From positions 24,488 to 70,498 of the forward strand of contig LJNT01000173.1 of NCBI GenBank assembly GCA_001314685.1: DNA of 46,011 nt, written 5' to 3'. Positions within the stretch are counted from its first letter, which is position 1; every line of letters begins with the position of its first letter. The notes under the pieces were generated by a model. It searched no databases and was not told where the DNA came from. It saw nothing but the letters and a program-made list of their open reading frames with translations. This document shows, in pieces, positions 16,134 to 25,078 of this stretch. A program made the position numbers and the translations under genes. This DNA is from Rhodobacteraceae bacterium HLUCCA09 (GTDB taxonomy: Bacteria; Pseudomonadota; Alphaproteobacteria; Rhodobacterales; Rhodobacteraceae).

Positions 16134-17413
16134 CGCTCTCGTGGCTGTCGATCTTCCGCCTCGGCGCGGTGCAGATGGCGCTCGGCGCCATCGTCGTGCT
16201 GATGACCTCGACCCTCAACCGCCTGATGGTGGTCGAACTGGCGCTGCCCGCCGTGCTGCCCGGCCTGCTGGTGGCGCTGCATTACGGTATCCAGATCACA
16301 CGGCCCAACTGGGGCTTTCTGTCCGACACGAGCGGCAAGCGCAGCTTCTGGATCGTCACCGGCATGGCCGTGCTGGCCGCGGGCGGCATGCTCGCCGCCA
16401 CCGGCGTCTGGGCGATGGAGGAGTCGTTTTCCACCGGGCTCGCCATCTCGATCCTCGCCTATATCCTGATCGGCATCGGCGTGGGCGCGTCGGGCACCTC
16501 GCTTCTGGCGCTGCTCGCCACCGCCACGGCGCCCGAGCGGCGGCCTGCCGCCGCCACGATCACCTGGCTGATGATGATCCTCGGCATCGCCGCGACCGCC
16601 GGCATCGTCGGCGCGGTGCTCGAGCCCTACTCGCCCGAGCGGATGCTCACCATCGTCGCCATCGTCGCCACGGCCGCGGTCACCGTCACCTGCCTTGCCG
16701 TCTGGGGTGTCGAGCGTGGCGTGCACGCCGAGCGCGCGCCGGAAGAGCAGCCCTTCCTGCAGGGCCTGAAAGAGGTCTGGGCCGAGCACGATGCGCGCCG
16801 CTTCACCATCTTCGTGTTCCTGTCGATGACCGCCTACTTCATGCAGGAGCTGATCCTCGAGCCCTATGCCGGCCTCGTCTTCGGCTTTTCGCCCGGGCAA
16901 TCGACCTCGCTTTCGGGCGCGCAGAACGGCGGCGTGTTCCTCGGAATGGTCACCGTCGGGATCGCAGGCACCGCCCTGCGCATCGGCTCGCTTCGCACCT
17001 GGGTCATCGCCGGCTGCATCGGCTCGGCCGCCACGCAGGTGGGCCTCGCCGCGCTCGGCCCGCTCGGCCCCGGCGCGCCGCTGGTGCCGATGGTCGTCGC
17101 CATGGGCTTCTTCAACGGCATGTTCGCCGTCGCCGCCATCGGCTCGATGATGGCGCTGGCCGGGCAGGGCCGCGAAAAGCGAGAGGGCACGCGCATGGGC
17201 CTCTGGGGCGCCGCACAGGCCATCGCCGCGGGCTTCGGCGGGCTCGTCGGCGCCGGCGCGGTCGACGCGATGCGCACCGTCATGGACGATGCGCCCGCCT
17301 TCGGCGCGGTGTTCCTCGCGGAGGCGGGGCTGTTCCTGCTCGCGGCCAGCATGGCCTTCCGCATGATGTCGAAACCGAGCGCGCCGAATCCGGCGCTCGT
17401 CCCAGGGGAGTGA
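16130..17413 (+). CDS. BCD/PucC-family permease (orf428-type)
   Basis: A 427-residue protein with about 12 membrane segments. It belongs to the PucC/LhaA (bacteriochlorophyll delivery) branch of the MFS superfamily. Family features include RLGAVQMALGAIVVLMTSTLNRLMVVE at the N-terminus (here given by its start RLGAVQMALG), HYGIQITRPNWGFLSD and the long conserved GASGTSLLALLAT stretch. Rhodobacter carries an equivalent 428-codon gene between bchG and bchP. It is thought to assist light-harvesting assembly or chlorophyll handling, but its cargo is not proven. The ATG overlaps the bchG stop. Confidence 0.92.
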   Translation: MTLSWLSIFRLGAVQMALGAIVVLMTSTLNRLMVVELALPAVLPGLLVALHYGIQITRPNWGFLSDTSGKRSFWIVTGMAVLAAGGMLAATGVWAMEESFSTGLAISILAYILIGIGVGASGTSLLALLATATAPERRPAAATITWLMMILGIAATAGIVGAVLEPYSPERMLTIVAIVATAAVTVTCLAVWGVERGVHAERAPEEQPFLQGLKEVWAEHDARRFTIFVFLSMTAYFMQELILEPYAGLVFGFSPGQSTSLSGAQNGGVFLGMVTVGIAGTALRIGSLRTWVIAGCIGSAATQVGLAALGPLGPGAPLVPMVVAMGFFNGMFAVAAIGSMMALAGQGREKREGTRMGLWGAAQAIAAGFGGLVGAGAVDAMRTVMDDAPAFGAVFLAEAGLFLLAASMAFRMMSKPSAPNPALVPGE

Positions 17414-17418
17414 GAAAG

Positions 17419-18615
17419 ATGGACTACGACGTCGTTGTCGTGGGGGGCGGCCCCTCGGGCGCCACCGCCGCCGAAGACCTCGCCCGCGCCGGCAAGCGCG
17501 TGGCCATGATCGACAGGGCGGGGCGAATCAAGCCCTGCGGGGGCGCCATCCCGCCCCGCCTGATCGCCGATTTCGACATCCCAGACAGCCAGCTCGTGGC
17601 CAAGATCGACACGGCGCGGATGATCTCGCCCACCCACCGCCACGTCGACATCCCCATCGAGAACGGCTTCGTCGGCATGGTCGACCGCGAGCATTTCGAC
17701 GAGTTCCTGCGCGACCGCGCGGCCAGGGCCGGGGCCGACCGCCACACCGGCACCTTCAAGGAGATCGTGCGGGAGGAAGGCAAGACCGTCGTCGTCTACC
17801 GCGACAAGGCCAGCGGGGATGAGGTGCGCCTGCCGACCAAATACGTAATCGGGGCCGATGGAGCCCGCTCGAACGTGGCCCGGCAGGAGGTGAAGGGCGG
17901 CGACAAGATCCCCTACGTCATCGCCTACCACGAGATCATCGACCCCACCGGCGCCAAGGCCGAGTGCATCAACGGCGCCTACGAGGCGCACCGCTGCGAC
18001 GTGATCTACGACGGCAAGATATCGCCCGATTTCTACGGCTGGGTGTTCCCTCACGGAAAGTCGGCCTCGGTCGGCATGGGCTCGATGGTAAAGGACGTCG
18101 ACCTGAAGGAGGCCACCGCGGCCCTGCGCCTCGCCGCGGGCCTGGAAGAGTGCGACACGATTCGCCGCGAGGGCGCGCCGATTCCGCTGAAACCGCTCGA
18201 CCGCTGGGACAACGGCAAGGACGTCGTGCTGGCGGGCGACGCAGCGGGCGTCGTGGCGCCATCTTCCGGCGAAGGCATCTACTACGCGATGGCCGGGGGG
18301 CGGGCCGCCGCCACCGCCGCGCAGGCCGCGCTCAAGACGGGGCGTGCGCGCGATCTTCAGCTCGCGCGCTCCCTGTTCATGAAAGAGCACAAGAACGTCT
18401 TCAAGATCCTCGGCGCGATGCAGGACGCCTACTACCGCTCCGACGAGCGGCGGGAGCGCTTCGTGTCGCTGTGTCATGATGTCGACGTGCAACGCCTCAC
18501 GTTCGAGGCTTACATGAACAAGAAGCTCGTGAAGGCGCGGCCGCTGGCGCACATCAAGATCGGGCTCAAGAACGTGGCGCACCTGATGGGGATCGTTCCG
18601 GCGGTCTCCACCTGA
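17419..18615 (+). CDS. bchP: Geranylgeranyl reductase (bacteriochlorophyll side chain)
   Basis: A 398-residue FAD-dependent reductase that saturates the geranylgeranyl tail of bacteriochlorophyll (and GGPP) to phytyl. An N-terminal dinucleotide fold (VVVVGGGPSGATAAEDLA) is followed by KPCGGAIPP, GADGARSNVAR near residue 153, and VLAGDAAGVVAPSSGEGIYY, the second FAD motif. The ATG at 17419 is five bases after the preceding stop, and the gene is co-linear with bchG and idi. Confidence 0.95.
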   Translation: MDYDVVVVGGGPSGATAAEDLARAGKRVAMIDRAGRIKPCGGAIPPRLIADFDIPDSQLVAKIDTARMISPTHRHVDIPIENGFVGMVDREHFDEFLRDRAARAGADRHTGTFKEIVREEGKTVVVYRDKASGDEVRLPTKYVIGADGARSNVARQEVKGGDKIPYVIAYHEIIDPTGAKAECINGAYEAHRCDVIYDGKISPDFYGWVFPHGKSASVGMGSMVKDVDLKEATAALRLAAGLEECDTIRREGAPIPLKPLDRWDNGKDVVLAGDAAGVVAPSSGEGIYYAMAGGRAAATAAQAALKTGRARDLQLARSLFMKEHKNVFKILGAMQDAYYRSDERRERFVSLCHDVDVQRLTFEAYMNKKLVKARPLAHIKIGLKNVAHLMGIVPAVST

Positions 18616-18634
18616 GACCGACGAGAAGGCCCGA

Positions 18635-19168
18635 ATGACGGACACGATGATCCCGGCCTGGGTGGACGGGGAGCTCGCTCCCGTGGAGAAGCTCGAGGTC
18701 CACCGCAAGGGGCTGAAGCACAAGGCCGTGTCCGTCTTCGTCCTCGATGGCGAGAACGTCCTGCTGCAACGGCGCGCGCTGTCGAAGTACCACACGCCGG
18801 GCCTGTGGACGAACACCTGCTGCACCCATCCCCACTGGGGCGAGGGGCCGGCCGAATGCGCGGTGCGGCGGCTGAAGGAGGAGCTGGGCATCGAGGGCCT
18901 CTACCCCGCCCACCGCGACACGGTGGAATACCGCGCGGAGGTGGGCGGCGGCCTGATCGAGCACGAGGTGGTCGACATCTTCACCGCGATCTCCGAGCGC
19001 AAGATGAAGGTCGCGCCAAACCCCGACGAGGTCTCGCAGGTCGAATGGGTCGGCTTCTACGACCTGACCGCCGAGATCTCGCGCCGGCCGCACCGCTTCA
19101 CGCCCTGGCTGCAGATCTACCTGCGCGAGCATCGCGACAGCATCTTCGGCAGCCTCGTCCGCGTCTGA
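18635..19168 (+). CDS. idi: Isopentenyl-diphosphate delta-isomerase, type I
   Basis: A 177-residue Nudix-fold isomerase interconverting IPP and DMAPP, the building blocks for CrtE and for the BchP/BchG tail. The active-site Cys is in LWTNTCCTHPHWGE and the Nudix-like helix is AVRRLKEELGI. The acidic catalytic site lies in IEHEVVDIFTA. It starts 19 bases after bchP, so the two are probably co-transcribed. Rhodobacter has idi in the same position. Confidence 0.95.
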   Translation: MTDTMIPAWVDGELAPVEKLEVHRKGLKHKAVSVFVLDGENVLLQRRALSKYHTPGLWTNTCCTHPHWGEGPAECAVRRLKEELGIEGLYPAHRDTVEYRAEVGGGLIEHEVVDIFTAISERKMKVAPNPDEVSQVEWVGFYDLTAEISRRPHRFTPWLQIYLREHRDSIFGSLVRV

Positions 19169-19257
19169 GCGCCGCGCCCCCGCGTCAGGGTGCGCCCTTT
19201 CGCCGTGCCTTTCGCACCCGCAGAAAGGCGAAGCGACCAGGCAGACGGGAGAAGAGC

Positions 19258-20184
19258 ATGAAAGTCGGAATCGTGGGCGCCGGGGCGGTGGGCGCGACCG
19301 CAGCCTACGCGATCGGGCTGATGCGCGCGGCGCAGGAGGTCGTGCTGGTCGATCGCAACGACGCTCTGGCCGAGGCGCAGGCGGCCGACATCCTGCATGC
19401 CATGCCCTTCGCCTCGCCCGCCCGGGTATCGGCCGGCGGCTACGGGGCGCTGGCGGGCGCGGGCATCGTGATCCTGTCCGCCGGCGTCAACCAGCAGCCT
19501 GGCGAGAGCCGGCTCGCCCTCCTGTCGCGCAACGCGGCCGTGTTCGAAGACGTGATCGGGCAGGTGCTGCGCGTGGTGCCCGACCCGATCCTCGTGATCG
19601 CCACCAACCCGGTCGACATCATGACGACCGTCGCCCTGCGCCTGTCGGGGCTGAAGACGTCGCGCGTCATAGGCTCCGGCACGATCCTCGACACCGCGCG
19701 CTTCCGATCCCTGCTCGCAGGGCATCTCGGCGTCTCGTCGCGGTCGATCCATGCCTATGTCCTGGGCGAGCACGGCGACAGCGAGGTGCTCGGCTGGTCG
19801 GGCGCGCGCGTCGGCACCATGCCGCTCGAGGCCTTCGCCGCGCAAGTCCGCGCGCCCATCACCCAGTCGGTCAGGGAAACGGTCGACGACGGCGTGCGCC
19901 GCGCCGCCTACCGCATCATCTCGGGCAAGGGAGCCACGAATTACGGCATCGGCGGGGGGCTCGCGCGCATCGTCTCGGCCATCGCCCAGGACGAGCGCGC
20001 CGTGCTGTCGCTGTCGGCCGAGAGCGAGGCCTTGACCGACTATCCGCGCGTGGCCTTTTCCGTGCCGCGGCTGATCGGCGCCGAGGGGATTCTGGCCGAA
20101 CTCAGCCCCAGCCTCGACGACGGCGAGGCGGCGGCCCTGCAAGCCTCGGCCGACCTGCTGAAACAGACCGCCGACGCGCTCTGA
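19258..20184 (+). CDS. ldh: L-lactate dehydrogenase
   Basis: A 308-residue NAD-dependent 2-hydroxyacid dehydrogenase of the LDH/MDH superfamily. The nucleotide-binding loop is GIVGAGAVGATAAYAIG. The substrate-specificity loop reads NQQPGESR, with Gln at the position that is Arg in malate dehydrogenases, so lactate/pyruvate is favoured. SGTILDTARFR (substrate Arg) and LGEHGDSEV (catalytic His) are intact. A good ribosome binding site (gggagaag) precedes ATG 19258. It follows idi by 89 bases on the same strand and faces dxs tail to tail. An LDH here is not part of the classical Rhodobacter cluster. Pyruvate supply for DXS is only a guess. Confidence 0.9.
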   Translation: MKVGIVGAGAVGATAAYAIGLMRAAQEVVLVDRNDALAEAQAADILHAMPFASPARVSAGGYGALAGAGIVILSAGVNQQPGESRLALLSRNAAVFEDVIGQVLRVVPDPILVIATNPVDIMTTVALRLSGLKTSRVIGSGTILDTARFRSLLAGHLGVSSRSIHAYVLGEHGDSEVLGWSGARVGTMPLEAFAAQVRAPITQSVRETVDDGVRRAAYRIISGKGATNYGIGGGLARIVSAIAQDERAVLSLSAESEALTDYPRVAFSVPRLIGAEGILAELSPSLDDGEAAALQASADLLKQTADAL

Positions 20185-20209
20185 GCACCCACGCCCGCAC
20201 GCGCCGCGG

Positions 20210-20259
20210 GCAAATTCCTTTAAGAAGGAATTTGCAAGAGCCTTCCTCAAGGCTCTTGC
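20210..20259. terminator. Tandem back-to-back hairpins between convergent ldh and dxs
   Basis: Two perfect 11-bp stems abut. The first is gcaaattcctt (20210-20220) with aaggaatttgc (20225-20235). The second is gcaagagcctt (20234-20244) with aaggctcttgc (20249-20259). Both have tetraloops and share two bases. They lie exactly between two converging genes and probably act as a bidirectional termination or mRNA 3'-end stabilising element. No clear T-tract follows either, so termination is inferred. Confidence 0.6.
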
Positions 20260-20266
20260 GCGCGTC

Positions 20267-22180
20267 TCACGCGCGCGCGGCGCCGAAGGCCGGCGTCTCG
20301 ATCCCCAGAGCGCGCAGCGCCGTCGCGGCGATGTCGTCGGCGGTCAGGCCCGCGTCGGCATACATCGCGGTGGGGCTCGCATGGTCGATGAAGCGGTCGG
20401 GCAGCGTCATCGTCCGCACCCTCAGGCCGGCGTCGAGCTGGCCCGTCTCGGCGAGGTGGTGCAGCACGTGCGCGCCGAAGCCGCCGCGCGCCCCTTGCTC
20501 GACCGTGATCAGCGCGCCGTGGTGGCGAGCGAGCTGGCCGATCAGCTCGGTATCGAGCGGCTTGGCGAAGCGCGCGTCGGCCACCGTGCAGGTCACGCCC
20601 CGCGCGCCAAGGCTCTCGGCGGCGCGCAACGCCTCGTCGAGATGCGCGCCGAACGACAGGATCGCCACGCCCTCGCCCTCGCGCACGATGCGGCCCTTGC
20701 CGATCTCCAGCACGCTGCCGCGCTCGGGCATCTCGACGCCCACCCCGTCGCCGCGCGGGTAGCGGAAGGCGATGGGGCCCTCGTCCCAGGCTGCGGCGGT
20801 GGTGGTCATGTGCACCAGCTCCGCCTCGTCGGCCGCGGCCATGACGACCATGCCCGGCAGGTTCGACATGTAGGCGACGTCGAAGGCGCCCGCGTGGGTC
20901 GCCCCGTCGGCGCCCACGAGCCCCGCCCGGTCGATGGCAAAGCGCACCGGCAGGCCCTGCAACGCCACGTCGTGCACGACCTGGTCGTAGCCGCGCTGCA
21001 GGAAGGTGGAGTAGATCGCGCAGAACGGCTTAAGCCCTCCCGCCGCCATGCCGGCGGCGAAGGTCACGCCGTGCTGCTCGGCGATGCCGACGTCGAAGAC
21101 ACGGGCGGGGAAGCGATCGGCCATGATGTTCACGCCGGTCCCCGAGGGCATCGCCGCCGTCACCGCCACGATCGACGGGTCCTCGGCGGCGAGCTGCGTC
21201 AGCGTGTTGCCGAACACCTTGGTGTAGGCCGGCGCGTTGCTCTTCGATTTCTTCTGCGTGCCGGTCGCCACGTCGAATTTCGCCACGCCGTGATACTTGT
21301 CTGACGAGGTCTCGGCCGGGGCGTAGCCCTTGCCCTTCCTCGTCAGCGCGTGGATCAGCACCGGCCCGGTCGCCCGCGCCCTGGCCGCGCGCAGCACCAT
21401 CAGCAGGCTTTCCATGTCGTGCCCGTCGACCGGCCCGATATAGGTGAAGCCCAGCTCCTCGAAGAGCGTGCCGCCGGTATGGGCCGTGCCGCTCACGAGC
21501 TGGCGGGCACGGCGCGCGCCGTCGCGGAACGGCCCCGGCAGCGCCGCCTCGAAGCCCTCGGCCATCTTCGCGAAGGGCGTTCCGTAGAGCCCCGACAGGT
21601 AGCTCGACATGGCGCCGACAGGCGGCGCGATCGACATCTCGTTGTCGTTGAGGATCACGAACATCCGCCGGCCCTCGTGACCGGCATTGTTGAGTGCCTC
21701 GTAGGCCATGCCTGCGCTGATCGAGCCGTCGCCGATCACCGCCACCGCGTCACCGGTGGGCTGGCCCATGTCGCGCGCCACGGTGAAGCCGAGCGCGGCC
21801 GAGATCGAGGTCGACGAATGTGCCGCGCCAAACGGGTCGTAAACCGATTCCGAGCGCTTGGTGAAACCCGACAGCCCCCCCTCCTGCCGCAGGGTGCGGA
21901 TGCGCCCGCGGCGGCCGGTGAGGATCTTGTGGGGGTAGCACTGATGGCCGACATCCCAGACGAGCTTGTCCTTGGGCGTGTCGAACACGGCGTGGATCGC
22001 GACGGTCAGCTCGACGACGCCGAGCGAGGAGCCGAGATGGCCGCCCGTCTCCGACACTGCCGAGATCGTCTCGGCGCGCAGTTCGTCGGCCAATCGCCCG
22101 AGGTCCCGGTCGGTCAGCGCCTTGAGGTCGGCGGGCCCGGCAACACGGTCGAGCGTGGGGGTATGGGGGCGGTCAGACAT
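20267..22180 (-). CDS. dxs: 1-deoxy-D-xylulose-5-phosphate synthase
   Basis: A 637-residue thiamine-diphosphate enzyme condensing pyruvate with glyceraldehyde 3-phosphate, the first step of the MEP isoprenoid pathway. The ThDP motif starts at [19 protein letters not shown] and ends near [11 protein letters not shown]. The N-terminal [18 protein letters not shown] and [17 protein letters not shown], and the transketolase-like half with [16 protein letters not shown] and [12 protein letters not shown], are all present. A good ggaggagagcg ribosome binding site precedes ATG 22180. As in Rhodobacter (orf641), it sits at the 3' end of the puf operon, supplying isoprenoid for pigment synthesis. Confidence 0.97.
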   Translation of the reverse strand: MSDRPHTPTLDRVAGPADLKALTDRDLGRLADELRAETISAVSETGGHLGSSLGVVELTVAIHAVFDTPKDKLVWDVGHQCYPHKILTGRRGRIRTLRQEGGLSGFTKRSESVYDPFGAAHSSTSISAALGFTVARDMGQPTGDAVAVIGDGSISAGMAYEALNNAGHEGRRMFVILNDNEMSIAPPVGAMSSYLSGLYGTPFAKMAEGFEAALPGPFRDGARRARQLVSGTAHTGGTLFEELGFTYIGPVDGHDMESLLMVLRAARARATGPVLIHALTRKGKGYAPAETSSDKYHGVAKFDVATGTQKKSKSNAPAYTKVFGNTLTQLAAEDPSIVAVTAAMPSGTGVNIMADRFPARVFDVGIAEQHGVTFAAGMAAGGLKPFCAIYSTFLQRGYDQVVHDVALQGLPVRFAIDRAGLVGADGATHAGAFDVAYMSNLPGMVVMAAADEAELVHMTTTAAAWDEGPIAFRYPRGDGVGVEMPERGSVLEIGKGRIVREGEGVAILSFGAHLDEALRAAESLGARGVTCTVADARFAKPLDTELIGQLARHHGALITVEQGARGGFGAHVLHHLAETGQLDAGLRVRTMTLPDRFIDHASPTAMYADAGLTADDIAATALRALGIETPAFGAARA

Positions 22181-22289
22181 CGCTCTCTCCTCCGGTCACG
22201 ATGCGAATCCGAAAGGGCGCCGCACAGGCTGAAACCTGCTGGCCGCGGCCCGCGCGGCGCCAGTGTCCTGTAGCCAACAGGAAGGGAAC

Positions 22290-22306
22290 CGGGGGTGGGA
22301 CCCCCG
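22290..22306 (-). terminator. Hairpin in the pufX-dxs spacer
   Basis: A 7-bp stem, cgggggt with acccccg, and a 3-base loop lie in the 242-base leader between pufX and dxs. There is no T-run on either side, so it is more likely an mRNA-processing or 3'-end-protecting stem than a strong terminator. The rest of the spacer holds no gene I can see. Confidence 0.35.
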
Positions 22307-22395
22307 TGCCCGGGCCATGTGGGCGGCCCGAACGGGCTGTCGGCGGCGGCGCGTCTGTGGTGGCGCCGCGCGCCGGGTCTCTGGGCCGCATGGAC

Positions 22396-22442
22396 GCGGC
22401 CCGGATCTCGGTCGGCGCGCCGTCAGGCGGCCCGGATCTCGG
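22396..22442. repeat. 16-bp direct repeat at the pufX 3' end
   Basis: The sequence gcggcccggatctcgg occurs at 22396-22411 and again at 22427-22442. The right copy encodes the last residues of PufX and its neighbourhood (SEIRAA then stop). The left copy lies just past the pufX stop. This looks like a small local duplication of the gene's tail. Confidence 0.7.
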
Positions 22443-22659
22443 ACGGCGCCTCGATCGCCCCGAGGGACGGGTCGGGCGCCTCCTTGCTCTCGGGCGGCAG
22501 GGTCGCGCCGATGGCGATCAGGATGAAGATGATCGCCATCGCCCCGAAGAACACCGCCGCGCCGTAGGCCGCACCCTTTGCCATGAGCATCGCGCCTTCC
22601 TGGAACAGGGACGGATCGCGGCGCTCGCCGAAGATGGGACGGGTCGGTTTGTCGGACAT
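22423..22659 (-). CDS. pufX: Reaction-centre/LH1 accessory protein PufX
   Basis: A 78-residue protein with one membrane helix. It keeps the PufX layout: a polar N-terminus (MSDKPTRPIFGERRDPSLF), then MAKGAAYGAAVFFGAMAII with small-residue GxxxG-like packing, then a polar Pro-rich tail. PufX opens the LH1 ring for quinone passage and dimerises the core complex in Rhodobacter. The ATG at 22659 was chosen because gaggag lies six bases upstream; the GTG just before it is unlikely. It lies ten bases after pufM, at the expected place, where Roseobacters often carry pufC instead. Sequence identity to known PufX is low outside the helix region, so the call depends strongly on position. Confidence 0.8.
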   Translation of the reverse strand: MSDKPTRPIFGERRDPSLFQEGAMLMAKGAAYGAAVFFGAMAIIFILIAIGATLPPESKEAPDPSLGAIEAPSEIRAA

Positions 22660-22669
22660 CACGCTCTCC

Positions 22670-23602
22670 TCAGTTCATCGGGGCGTAGCCGTGGGCCTGA
22701 GCCCAGGCGTACCAGTCGTCCACGACCGTGCCGGTGATCAGGATGCCGATGCCGCCCGTGAGCGTCGTCAGCACCGCGAACCACCAGGCCCAGCGGTGGA
22801 TGCCCTCCATCGTGGCGTTGAAGCCCATGGTCCAGCGCCAGAACAGCGCCGCACGCTCGGCCGCCGTGCCGCGATCGACGATCTGCTCGATCTCGCGGTC
22901 GCCGCCGAAGCGGGAGACGGCGAGGATCGTCGCGCCGTGCATGGCGAACAGCAGGGTCGATCCGTAGAGGAACACGATCGAGAGGGCGTGGAACGGGTTG
23001 TAGAACAGGTTCCCGTAGCGGAGCGAGAAATTGTTCGTCCAGTCGAGGTGGGTGAAGATGCCGTAAGGCACCGCCTCCGACCAGCTGCCCATCAGGATCG
23101 GCCGGATCAGGCCGAGCACGAGGAACAGCCAGATCGCCGAGAGGAACGCCCAGGCGATGTGCTTGCCCATCCCCAGCTGCTCGGCGAGCAGATAGGAGCG
23201 GATCCACCACGCCATGACGCTGATCAGGAGCAGGAAGCCCACGACGAGGAAGCCGAGGCCCTCGCCAAGGGGCGGGATCGACAGGCCGTATTCGGGCGCG
23301 GGCGGCTCCAGCGAGAAGTAGAACAGATCCCGCAGGAACACGGCCGGGTTGTAGCCCGCCTGGTCCCAGTAGCTCAGGCCGATCAGGACGAAGGCCAGCG
23401 TGCCCGTCACCAGCGAGACCACCCCGAACGAGCCGAGGTAGATCGGCCCCAGCTGGGCGTTGCCGAACCACCCCAGGAGGTTGGAGAAGCCCGGCCGGCC
23501 CACCCGTTCGTCCATTTCGAAGTCGTCGCCCGTGCCGGCCATGCCGAACTCGGGTTCGCCACGCACCTGAACCTGGGTGAAGATGTTCTGATACTCAGCC
23601 AT
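22670..23602 (-). CDS. pufM: Photosynthetic reaction centre M subunit
   Basis: A 310-residue integral membrane protein with five helices that binds the special pair, accessory bacteriochlorophyll and QA with its partner L. Family landmarks are [20 protein letters not shown], the special-pair His region [18 protein letters not shown], the iron-ligand region [15 protein letters not shown] and [20 protein letters not shown] at the N-terminus. The ATG at 23602 overlaps the end of pufL by eight bases, as in Rhodobacter, which couples L and M translation. Confidence 0.98.
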   Translation of the reverse strand: MAEYQNIFTQVQVRGEPEFGMAGTGDDFEMDERVGRPGFSNLLGWFGNAQLGPIYLGSFGVVSLVTGTLAFVLIGLSYWDQAGYNPAVFLRDLFYFSLEPPAPEYGLSIPPLGEGLGFLVVGFLLLISVMAWWIRSYLLAEQLGMGKHIAWAFLSAIWLFLVLGLIRPILMGSWSEAVPYGIFTHLDWTNNFSLRYGNLFYNPFHALSIVFLYGSTLLFAMHGATILAVSRFGGDREIEQIVDRGTAAERAALFWRWTMGFNATMEGIHRWAWWFAVLTTLTGGIGILITGTVVDDWYAWAQAHGYAPMN

Positions 23603-24443
23603 TGACGCCTCCAGGAATGTCACCCCACCAGGGGAGGAACACGTACCAATCCCACCAGGCGATCCACTGGTCGAACCAGACGGTGCCGGAGATCACGATG
23701 CACACGGCCGACCAGAAGCCGGCGTTGAGCGCCAGAAGCAGGCCCACGCGGTGAATCCCCAGCGTCCCCACCGAGTAGCCGATGAAGTCGCGGAAGTAGG
23801 TGTCTTCGTGGTCCGGCGTCTTCATCTCGGTGCCCTTCTTGGGGTTGACCGCCGAGAGGATCAGACCGCCGTGGAGAGCGAGGGCGAGAGTGGTCGCGAA
23901 GAAGAACGTGATCGCGATCATGTGCGCCGGATTGTAGTGGAAATTGCCGTATTGGTAGCCTACGTTCGAGACCCAATCGAGGTGGGTCCAGATCCCGTAT
24001 GGGAAGCCGTGGCCCCAGGCGCCCATCAGCACCGGGCGGATGACGACGAGGCTCAGGTAGGCGAAAATCGCCACGCCGAAGGCGAAGGGCACATGGTAGC
24101 CGATGCCCAGCTTCCGGCAGATCTCCACCTCGCGCAGCATCCAGCTCAGGAAGGCGCCGGTCGCGCAGATCGTTATGATCTGCCAGAAGCCCCCCTCCTG
24201 CAGCGGCGCGAAGCCGAGGCCGTATGACAGATCGGGCGGCTCGATCGAGATCAGCCAGGGGTTCCAGACCCCGTCGACCGCCGTACTCCAGAAGATCAGG
24301 ATCGTGCCGAGCGCCGAGAAGAAGATCGTCGTGACGCCGAAGAACCCGACATAGAACGGCCCGACCCAGAAATCGAACAGGTCGCCGCCGATGAGCGTGC
24401 CCCCTGGCACGCGATATTTTCGTTCGAAGGTGAGCAAAGCCAT
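23595..24443 (-). CDS. pufL: Photosynthetic reaction centre L subunit
   Basis: A 282-residue integral membrane protein with five helices. It starts [20 protein letters not shown], the standard L N-terminus, and carries [12 protein letters not shown], the special-pair His in [17 protein letters not shown], and an iron/QB-site His in [19 protein letters not shown]. It forms the reaction centre with PufM and a PuhA encoded elsewhere. The pufA-pufL gap holds two strong hairpins (24476-24557). Its 3' end overlaps pufM. Confidence 0.98.
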   Translation of the reverse strand: MALLTFERKYRVPGGTLIGGDLFDFWVGPFYVGFFGVTTIFFSALGTILIFWSTAVDGVWNPWLISIEPPDLSYGLGFAPLQEGGFWQIITICATGAFLSWMLREVEICRKLGIGYHVPFAFGVAIFAYLSLVVIRPVLMGAWGHGFPYGIWTHLDWVSNVGYQYGNFHYNPAHMIAITFFFATTLALALHGGLILSAVNPKKGTEMKTPDHEDTYFRDFIGYSVGTLGIHRVGLLLALNAGFWSAVCIVISGTVWFDQWIAWWDWYVFLPWWGDIPGGVNG

Positions 24444-24475
24444 CTTCTTACTCCGGTTTGGCGGCGGACCCCGAC

Positions 24476-24501
24476 CCTGCGCGCGCGCAAGCGCGCGCAG
24501 G
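24476..24501 (-). terminator. pufA-pufL intercistronic hairpin 1 (near pufL)
   Basis: Perfect 11-bp stem cctgcgcgcgc/gcgcgcgcagg with a 4-base loop. Together with the hairpin at 24530 it matches the position of the intercistronic stem-loops that in Rhodobacter stop 3'-5' exonucleases, protect the pufBA segment and make LH1 message more abundant than pufLM. Confidence 0.8.
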
Positions 24502-24529
24502 CCTGGCCTGCCGTCGGTGAAAGAGTGCT

Positions 24530-24557
24530 CCGGGCGGCCCGTGCGCCGGCCGCCCGG
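24530..24557 (-). terminator. pufA-pufL intercistronic hairpin 2 (just after pufA)
   Basis: Perfect 10-bp stem ccgggcggcc/ggccgcccgg (11 with a flanking T-A pair) and an 8-base loop, starting 16 bases downstream of the pufA stop. It has no T-tract, so it fits an mRNA-stabilising element rather than a terminator. Position and strength match the Rhodobacter puf decay element. Confidence 0.8.
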
Positions 24558-24572
24558 AACGGGCGGAGCCGA

Positions 24573-24755
24573 TTACTCGGACGCCTCCGCGGCGGGCGCG
24601 CCGTACTTCGCGGCAGCCACGTCGAACCAGTTGTACCGCTCGGTGGACAGCAGCACGAGGTGGATCATCGCCGCGAGCAGGAACAGGAACACGCCCTGGG
24701 CCACGAACACGCGGCGCGGATCGAAAACGAGCCAGATCTTGTAGAATTGTGCCAT
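24573..24755 (-). CDS. pufA: LH1 antenna alpha polypeptide
   Basis: A 60-residue one-helix protein of the core light-harvesting ring. It reads [21 protein letters not shown], then the bacteriochlorophyll-binding His in [11 protein letters not shown] and the NWF motif after it, as in known LH1 alpha chains. Its ATG lies 13 bases past the pufB stop. Two hairpins immediately downstream should protect its mRNA. Confidence 0.96.
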   Translation of the reverse strand: MAQFYKIWLVFDPRRVFVAQGVFLFLLAAMIHLVLLSTERYNWFDVAAAKYGAPAAEASE

Positions 24756-24768
24756 TCTCGATTCCTCC

Positions 24769-24918
24769 TCAGAACCAGGGGCGCCAGATGAAGGTCGCCA
24801 GGTGGGCGACGACGGCGACGGCCGAGAAGAGCCAGAGGCCCTGCATGTAGACGCTGTGCAGTTCCTGCGCCTGGTCGTCGGTAAGACCCGTAAAGGACAG
24901 GTCGGTATTGTCAGCCAT
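24769..24918 (-). CDS. pufB: LH1 antenna beta polypeptide
   Basis: A 49-residue protein. It has an acidic N-terminus ([20 protein letters not shown]), one membrane helix and the bacteriochlorophyll-binding His in [15 protein letters not shown]. Length and sequence match LH1 beta. The ATG at 24918 follows the ribosome binding site ggagg. It precedes pufA in the standard puf order. Confidence 0.96.
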   Translation of the reverse strand: MADNTDLSFTGLTDDQAQELHSVYMQGLWLFSAVAVVAHLATFIWRPWF

Positions 24919-25078
24919 GTGTTTCCTCCGAAAACTCAGACTGCGCCGCGCACCCCGCGGCCGGGTTGCAGGGGCTCGGCCCCCGCTTGGTATCCACCCA
25001 GGCGCTTGGCCGAGGCGAATTGCGTTCACGCCGAGGGCCCGCGCGATGCGGCGGGCCAAAGGCGCGTATCTCGTGCCC

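Noticed and set aside
18051-18278. Minus-strand frames inside bchP and other photosynthesis genes
   Set aside because: They overlap verified genes with intact motifs on the other strand and have shadow-type composition.
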